A DNA stretch of 64,000 bases, from positions 523,501 through 587,500 of the forward strand of contig NZ_SRLB01000001.1 in NCBI RefSeq assembly GCF_004745635.1, written 5' to 3'. The translations under genes were made by a program, and so were the position numbers. The DNA comes from Methylobacterium nonmethylotrophicum (GTDB lineage Bacteria > Pseudomonadota > Alphaproteobacteria > Rhizobiales > Beijerinckiaceae). Below the pieces are notes generated by a model. It saw only the letters and a program-made list of their open reading frames with translations. It was not told the origin of the DNA and made no database searches. The stretch's first letter is position 1. Each line of letters starts with the position of its first letter. Below, in pieces: positions 58,242 through 64,000 of this stretch.

Positions 58242-58472
58242 TTCGAGGGCGGTCCCCGCTCCCGAAGGCGGATCCCACTGATGCGGCCATTTGGCGGGAG
58301 CCTGTCGCATCCGCGGGATTGATCCGGCGTTGGCTGCGTGTTTGCATCGCGATTCTGCACCGGGCGCCCGGCCCGTGGGGGGCGGTGACTGTTTCTTTAG
58401 CCGGGCGCCACTATCTAAAAGCGATGCGGTCTCGCCCCCGGGGCGGGGCCGATCGGGGACTTGGAGACCCAT

Positions 58473-59744
<1,272 letters not shown>

Positions 59745-59753
59745 TGGCCGCCC

Positions 59754-59781
59754 GGAGGCCGCCGCGAAAACGGCGGCCTCC
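59754..59781 (+). terminator. Hairpin after clpX
   Basis: 11-bp stem ggaggccgccg/cggcggcctcc with loop cgaaaa, nine bases after the clpX stop; no T-run. The remaining 255 bases before lon contain a cttgaa (59842-59847) that could belong to a heat-shock (RpoH) promoter, but no convincing -10 was found. Confidence 0.55.
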
Positions 59782-60036
59782 CGTTCGAGAATCGCCCGCA
59801 CGCGGCCCGGACCCGGCCAGCGACCCGCAAGTGGCACGGTGCTTGAAAGCGGCACCCGGAGGAGCCACCTGAGAGTCGACGCGGCGGCCGCATGCTCACC
59901 GAAACGAGGTGCGGTGCCGCGACCCGGCCGCTCTTCTCGTTTCCGACCCCCGCGGCCCGGTCGGCCCCCACCGTCCCTCCTGCTTTTCCCCGACGAGGGG
60001 AGGGACCTGGGCGTCACCACATAAGGACGTCAGTCA

Positions 60037-62460
60037 ATGACCCAGCCGAAATCGCGCCAGCCCGTCGTTCCCGGCTCGACCGGGACCTACGCGGTCCTGC
60101 CGCTGCGCGACATCGTGGTCTTCCCGCACATGATCGTGCCGCTCTTCGTCGGCCGCGAGAAGTCGATCCGGGCCCTCGAGGAGGCGGTGCGCACCGACCG
60201 GCACATCCTGCTCGCCACCCAGGTCAACGCCACCGACGACGATCCGGCCACCGACGCGATCTACACCATCGGCACGCTGGCGAGCGTGCTGCAGCTGCTC
60301 AAGCTCCCGGACGGCACCGTCAAGGTGCTGGTCGAGGGCGGCGGCCGGGCCAAGATCCAGGACTTCGTGCGCTCGGACGAGTACTACGCCGCCGAGGCCG
60401 AGGTGCTGCCGAACGACCTCGGCGACCGGATCGAGGCCGAGGCGCTGGCTCGCTCGGTGATCTCGGAGTTCGAGAACTACGTCAAGCTCAACAAGAAGAT
60501 CTCGCCCGAGGTGGTCTCGGCGGTGATCCAGATCGACGAGCCCTCGAAGCTCGCCGACACGGTCGCCTCGCACCTCGCGGTCAAGATCTCCGACAAGCAG
60601 GCGATCCTCGAGATCCCGACCGTCGCCCAGCGGCTGGAGCGCGTGCTCTCGCTGATGGAGAGCGAGATCTCGGTGCTCCAGGTCGAGAAGCGCATCCGCA
60701 CCCGCGTCAAGCGGCAGATGGAGAAGACCCAGCGCGAGTACTACCTGAATGAGCAGATGAAGGCCATTCAGAAGGAACTCGGCGACGAGGACGGCCGCGA
60801 CGAGCTGGCCGAGCTCGAGGACAAGATCGAGAAGACCAAGCTTTCCAAGGAGGCGCGCGACAAGGCGCTGGCCGAGCTGAAGAAGCTGCGCCAGATGTCG
60901 CCGATGTCGGCCGAGGCCACGGTCGTGCGCAACTACCTCGACTGGATGCTCGGCATCCCGTGGGGCAAGCGCTCGAAGATCAAGAAGGACCTGCCCGGCG
61001 CGCAGGCGATGCTCGATGCCGACCATTTCGGCCTCGACAAGGTGAAGGAGCGGATCGTCGAGTACCTGGCGGTGCAGCAGCGCGCCAACAAGCTCACCGG
61101 CCCGATCCTGTGCCTCGTCGGACCGCCCGGCGTCGGCAAGACCTCGCTCGGCAAGTCGATCGCCAAAGCCACGGGCCGCGAGTTCGTGCGCATGTCGCTC
61201 GGCGGCGTCCGTGACGAGGCCGAGATCCGCGGTCACCGCCGGACCTATATCGGGTCGATGCCCGGCAAGATCGTGCAGTCGATGCGCAAGGCCAAGACCT
61301 CGAACCCGCTCATCCTGCTCGACGAGATCGACAAGATGGGCATGGACTTCCGCGGCGATCCGTCCGCGGCGCTCCTCGAGGTGCTGGATCCGGAGCAGAA
61401 CGCGACCTTCAACGACCATTACCTCGAGGTCGATTATGACCTGTCGAGCGTGATGTTCGTGACGACGGCCAACACCCTCAACATCCCGCCGGCTTTGCTC
61501 GACCGGATGGAGGTGATCCGCATCGCCGGCTACACCGAGGAGGAGAAGGTCGAGATTGCGCGCAAGCACCTGATGCCGGGTGCGCTGAAGAAGCACGGCC
61601 TCGACGAGAAGGAGTGGTCGATCACCGATGACGGCCTGATGCTCCTGATCCGCCGCTACACCCGCGAGGCGGGCGTACGGAATCTCGAGCGCGAGATCTC
61701 GAACCTGATCCGCAAGGCGGTGAAGGAGATCCTGATCTCGGGGGTGAAGAGCGTGACGGTCTCGGCCGACAATCTCGACACCTTCCTCGGCCCGGCGAAG
61801 TTCCGGTACGGCGAGGTCGAGACGGACGATCAGGTCGGCGTGGTCACGGGTCTGGCCTGGACCGAGGTCGGGGGCGAGCTGCTCACGATCGAAGGCGTCA
61901 TGATGCCCGGCAAGGGCAAGATGACGGTCACCGGCAACCTGCGCGACGTGATGAAGGAGTCGATCTCGGCGGCGGCATCCTATGTCCGCTCGCGGGCCGT
62001 CGATTTCGGGGTCGAGCCGCCGCTGTTCGAGCGCCGGGACATCCACGTCCACGTCCCGGAGGGGGCGACCCCGAAGGACGGGCCCTCGGCCGGCATCGCC
62101 ATGGCGACGGCGATCGTCTCGGTCATCACCGGCATCCCGGTGCGCCGCGACATCGCCATGACCGGCGAGGTCACCTTGCGCGGGCGGGTGCTCCCGATCG
62201 GCGGCCTCAAGGAGAAGCTGCTGGCGGCTCTGCGGGGCGGCATCAAGATCGTGCTGATCCCGGAGGAGAACGCCAAGGACCTGGCGGAGATTCCGGCCAG
62301 CGTGAAGAACGGGCTCGAGATCGTTCCCGTCTCGCGCATGGACCAGGTCCTCGAGCGGGCACTGGTGCGCATGCCGGAGGCGATCGACTGGGACGAGCCG
62401 CTGCCCAAGGCCGCTCCGGCGCGGACCGAGGACGACGCCTCGGGGGTGGTCGCGCACTGA
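60037..62460 (+). CDS. lon: ATP-dependent protease Lon
   Basis: An 807-residue Lon: N-terminal substrate-binding domain ([24 protein letters not shown]), AAA+ domain with [17 protein letters not shown] and LLDEIDKMG, and the C-terminal protease with catalytic Ser in [13 protein letters not shown] and Lys in [14 protein letters not shown]. Degrades damaged and regulatory proteins. AAGGA nine to ten bases before ATG. Confidence 0.97.
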   Translation: MTQPKSRQPVVPGSTGTYAVLPLRDIVVFPHMIVPLFVGREKSIRALEEAVRTDRHILLATQVNATDDDPATDAIYTIGTLASVLQLLKLPDGTVKVLVEGGGRAKIQDFVRSDEYYAAEAEVLPNDLGDRIEAEALARSVISEFENYVKLNKKISPEVVSAVIQIDEPSKLADTVASHLAVKISDKQAILEIPTVAQRLERVLSLMESEISVLQVEKRIRTRVKRQMEKTQREYYLNEQMKAIQKELGDEDGRDELAELEDKIEKTKLSKEARDKALAELKKLRQMSPMSAEATVVRNYLDWMLGIPWGKRSKIKKDLPGAQAMLDADHFGLDKVKERIVEYLAVQQRANKLTGPILCLVGPPGVGKTSLGKSIAKATGREFVRMSLGGVRDEAEIRGHRRTYIGSMPGKIVQSMRKAKTSNPLILLDEIDKMGMDFRGDPSAALLEVLDPEQNATFNDHYLEVDYDLSSVMFVTTANTLNIPPALLDRMEVIRIAGYTEEEKVEIARKHLMPGALKKHGLDEKEWSITDDGLMLLIRRYTREAGVRNLEREISNLIRKAVKEILISGVKSVTVSADNLDTFLGPAKFRYGEVETDDQVGVVTGLAWTEVGGELLTIEGVMMPGKGKMTVTGNLRDVMKESISAAASYVRSRAVDFGVEPPLFERRDIHVHVPEGATPKDGPSAGIAMATAIVSVITGIPVRRDIAMTGEVTLRGRVLPIGGLKEKLLAALRGGIKIVLIPEENAKDLAEIPASVKNGLEIVPVSRMDQVLERALVRMPEAIDWDEPLPKAAPARTEDDASGVVAH

Positions 62461-62491
62461 CCCGAGTGCCACAGATCTTGTGCTGACATGA

Positions 62492-62526
62492 GAAGGCCCC
62501 CGGACGGATGTCCGGGGGCCTTCTTT
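62492..62526 (+). terminator. Intrinsic terminator after lon
   Basis: 13-bp stem gaaggcccccgga/tccgggggccttc with loop cggatg, then ttctttcg. Can also serve the leftward mucR transcript. Confidence 0.85.
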
Positions 62527-62564
62527 CGTGTCGGCTCGGTGCTCCCTGGGGGAGAGTACCTCAC

Positions 62565-62969
62565 TCAGGCGCTGCGGCGCCGACCCAGGCCGCTGTTCTT
62601 GGCGAGTTCCGAGCGCTGCGCGGCGTAGTTGGCCGCGACCATCGGGTAGTCGTGAGGCAGGCCCCACTTGCGCCGGTACTCCTCGGGGGTGAGCCCGCGG
62701 GTCGAGAGGTGGCGCTTGAGCGACTTGTACTGCTTCCCGTCCTCGAGGCTGATCAGGTAGTCCGGGGTCACCGTCTTCTTGACCGGCATCAGCGGAACCG
62801 GCTTCTCGGCCTCGACCGTCTGAGGGCCGCCGAGGCGGCTCAGGGATTGGTGCACCGTGTTGATCAGGGCCGGCAGGTCGGCCAGCGGCACGGAGTTGTT
62901 GGACACGTAGGCCGACACGATGTCGGCGGCGCGTTCAATCAGATTGGTTTCTTGCTCTTGGTCCAGCAT
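62565..62969 (-). CDS. mucR: MucR/Ros-family transcriptional regulator
   Basis: A 134-residue Ros/MucR protein with the DNA-binding core TPDYLISLEDGKQYKSLKRHLSTRGLTPEEYRRKWGLPHDYPMVAANYAAQRSELAK. The family usually has Cys in YxVCLEDG; here it is Ser, as in some zinc-free members. MucR proteins are global H-NS-like silencers of exopolysaccharide, motility and horizontally acquired genes. Single gene convergent with lon. Confidence 0.92.
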   Translation of the reverse strand: MLDQEQETNLIERAADIVSAYVSNNSVPLADLPALINTVHQSLSRLGGPQTVEAEKPVPLMPVKKTVTPDYLISLEDGKQYKSLKRHLSTRGLTPEEYRRKWGLPHDYPMVAANYAAQRSELAKNSGLGRRRSA

Positions 62970-63279
62970 TCAATCGGCTCCGATGACAGAGTGGGTGCCC
63001 CATGCGGGCTGGCGCGCCCCGGGTCAAGATTTCTTTTTGTGAATGCGACAGAATTACACCGAAGAAACAGAATTGTGCGCCATCGAAAGCGGCGGAGTGG
63101 CCAGGAGGCTGGCCGGTTTCTCCCTATGCGCCCACGTAATACAGGCGTTGCGTGTTAGGCTGAGAAGCCCGGCCGCTGCCAGCCCGGATGCGGGCGCATC
63201 CCTCCCGGACAGCTCACGCGCACGAGGCGGTGCGAGAGGGGAGGGCGCCGGGCCTTGTCGCGAGAGTTTCACAAGGGAG

Positions 63280-63308
63280 TTGACGGCTCGAGAATCGGGG
63301 CCTATACG
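63280..63308 (+). promoter_or_regulatory. Probable rRNA operon promoter
   Basis: TTGACG (63280-63285), 17-base spacer, TATACG (63303-63308), about 320 bases before the mature 16S end, as usual for alphaproteobacterial rrn promoters. Confidence 0.7.
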
Positions 63309-63439
63309 ACCACCCATCGGCGCCGGCCGCTTCCGCGGACCGGGCGCTGAAACGTCTTCTGCACAGTCCGGGCCGGCGAGCCTGACCTTGGTCAGGCGCT
63401 GGTCTCTTTGTTGCCGATGATGCCCGGCTCGCGCCGGAT

Positions 63440-63451
63440 CGCTCTTTGACA
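63440..63451 (+). promoter_or_regulatory. rrn boxA antitermination site
   Basis: cgctctttgaca closely matches E. coli rrn boxA (tgctctttaaca), bound by NusB-NusE; nusB is at 29221. Confidence 0.7.
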
Positions 63452-63628
63452 AGTTCATATGAGAAAGAGAAGCGTGGACGGCGTCGTCCCTGCGGGTCGG
63501 CCTTCTTGGGAGGGCCGGCTGTGAGTAGGATGATGCTGGTCTGACGTTTCGGTGCTCACACGATCGTGCGGAAACGCCGGTCGGTTGTGTGCTTCCGTTT
63601 AAGTTGTGATCAGCTTTGATCAGCTCTT

Positions 63629-64000
<372 letters not shown>

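Larger units (their letters stand above)
62970..63628. other. Upstream region of the rRNA operon
   Basis: About 660 bases with no gene. It contains the rRNA promoter (63280-63308), a boxA (63440-63451), and near the 16S 5' end a repeat gatcagct (63608-63615 and 63618-63625) that may belong to the precursor-processing stem. The part nearest mucR should contain the mucR promoter. Confidence 0.5.

Noticed and set aside
59842..59875. Heat-shock (RpoH) promoter before lon
   Set aside because: cttgaa is present but no convincing -10 at the right distance.

Overview
The window looks like chromosomal DNA of a high-GC alphaproteobacterium of the Methylobacterium/Methylorubrum group. This rests on the 5' part of a 16S rRNA gene at the right edge, a K+-independent type proton pyrophosphatase, a MucR-type regulator, hisB/H/A/F/E and petA/B/C arrangements usual in Rhizobiales, and the tig-clpP-clpX-lon block. 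Assignments come from reading motifs in the translated sequence; no database search was run.

Bases 1 to about 15,860 are accessory. At the left edge three leftward genes (tnsA, tnsB and the first 59 codons of a tnsC/tniB ATPase) form the edge of a Tn7-like transposon, with candidate TnsB-binding repeats just outside tnsA. Beyond it lies a leftward operon (110-aa protein, possible 33-aa peptide, soluble FtsH-like AAA+/M41 protease, 68-aa protein), a calcineurin-like phosphoesterase, and then a defence-like block: an orphan 478-aa protein, a long Argonaute that appears to have lost its catalytic aspartates, a translationally coupled PD-(D/E)XK nuclease, a DUF3800 protein, a possible small RNA, a TIR-domain protein with a histone H1-like basic tail, and a KfrA-like DNA-binding coiled-coil protein. 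A 26-bp palindrome before the KfrA-like gene recurs, decayed on one side, upstream of the phosphoesterase/478-aa pair, suggesting one regulator for the island.

From 15,863 to 25,600 there is a five-PAS hybrid histidine kinase and then an arsenic-resistance cluster: arsH divergent from arsR-arsC(LMW-PTPase type)-arsC(glutaredoxin type)-acr3, followed by a second arsR, a flavin monooxygenase with a cysteine-pair tail, and an MFS transporter.

The rest is mainly core chromosome: hppA; ribH-nusB and thiL; an MFS importer; petABC (cytochrome bc1); mtnP; the histidine genes hisB, hisH, hisA, hisF, hisE interleaved with DUF2628 and DUF29 genes and ending in coaA; a metalloprotease-Hint fusion; thpR and a tesA-like esterase divergent from an ybbA/ybbP-type ABC system; a Bax-inhibitor-1 family membrane protein; a MarR-GNAT fusion; cobS-DUF1289-aspartic protease divergent from cobT; a copper-site-depleted multicopper-oxidase-like protein; tRNA-Leu(UAG); tig-clpP-clpX-lon (protein folding and quality control); mucR; and an rRNA operon with a recognisable promoter and boxA.

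The most novel material is the Argonaute/nuclease/TIR/KfrA block and its shared palindrome. Whether it is cargo of the Tn7-like element or a separate island next to it cannot be settled here: in Tn7 itself tnsA sits at the right end and is read inward, which would place these genes outside the element.
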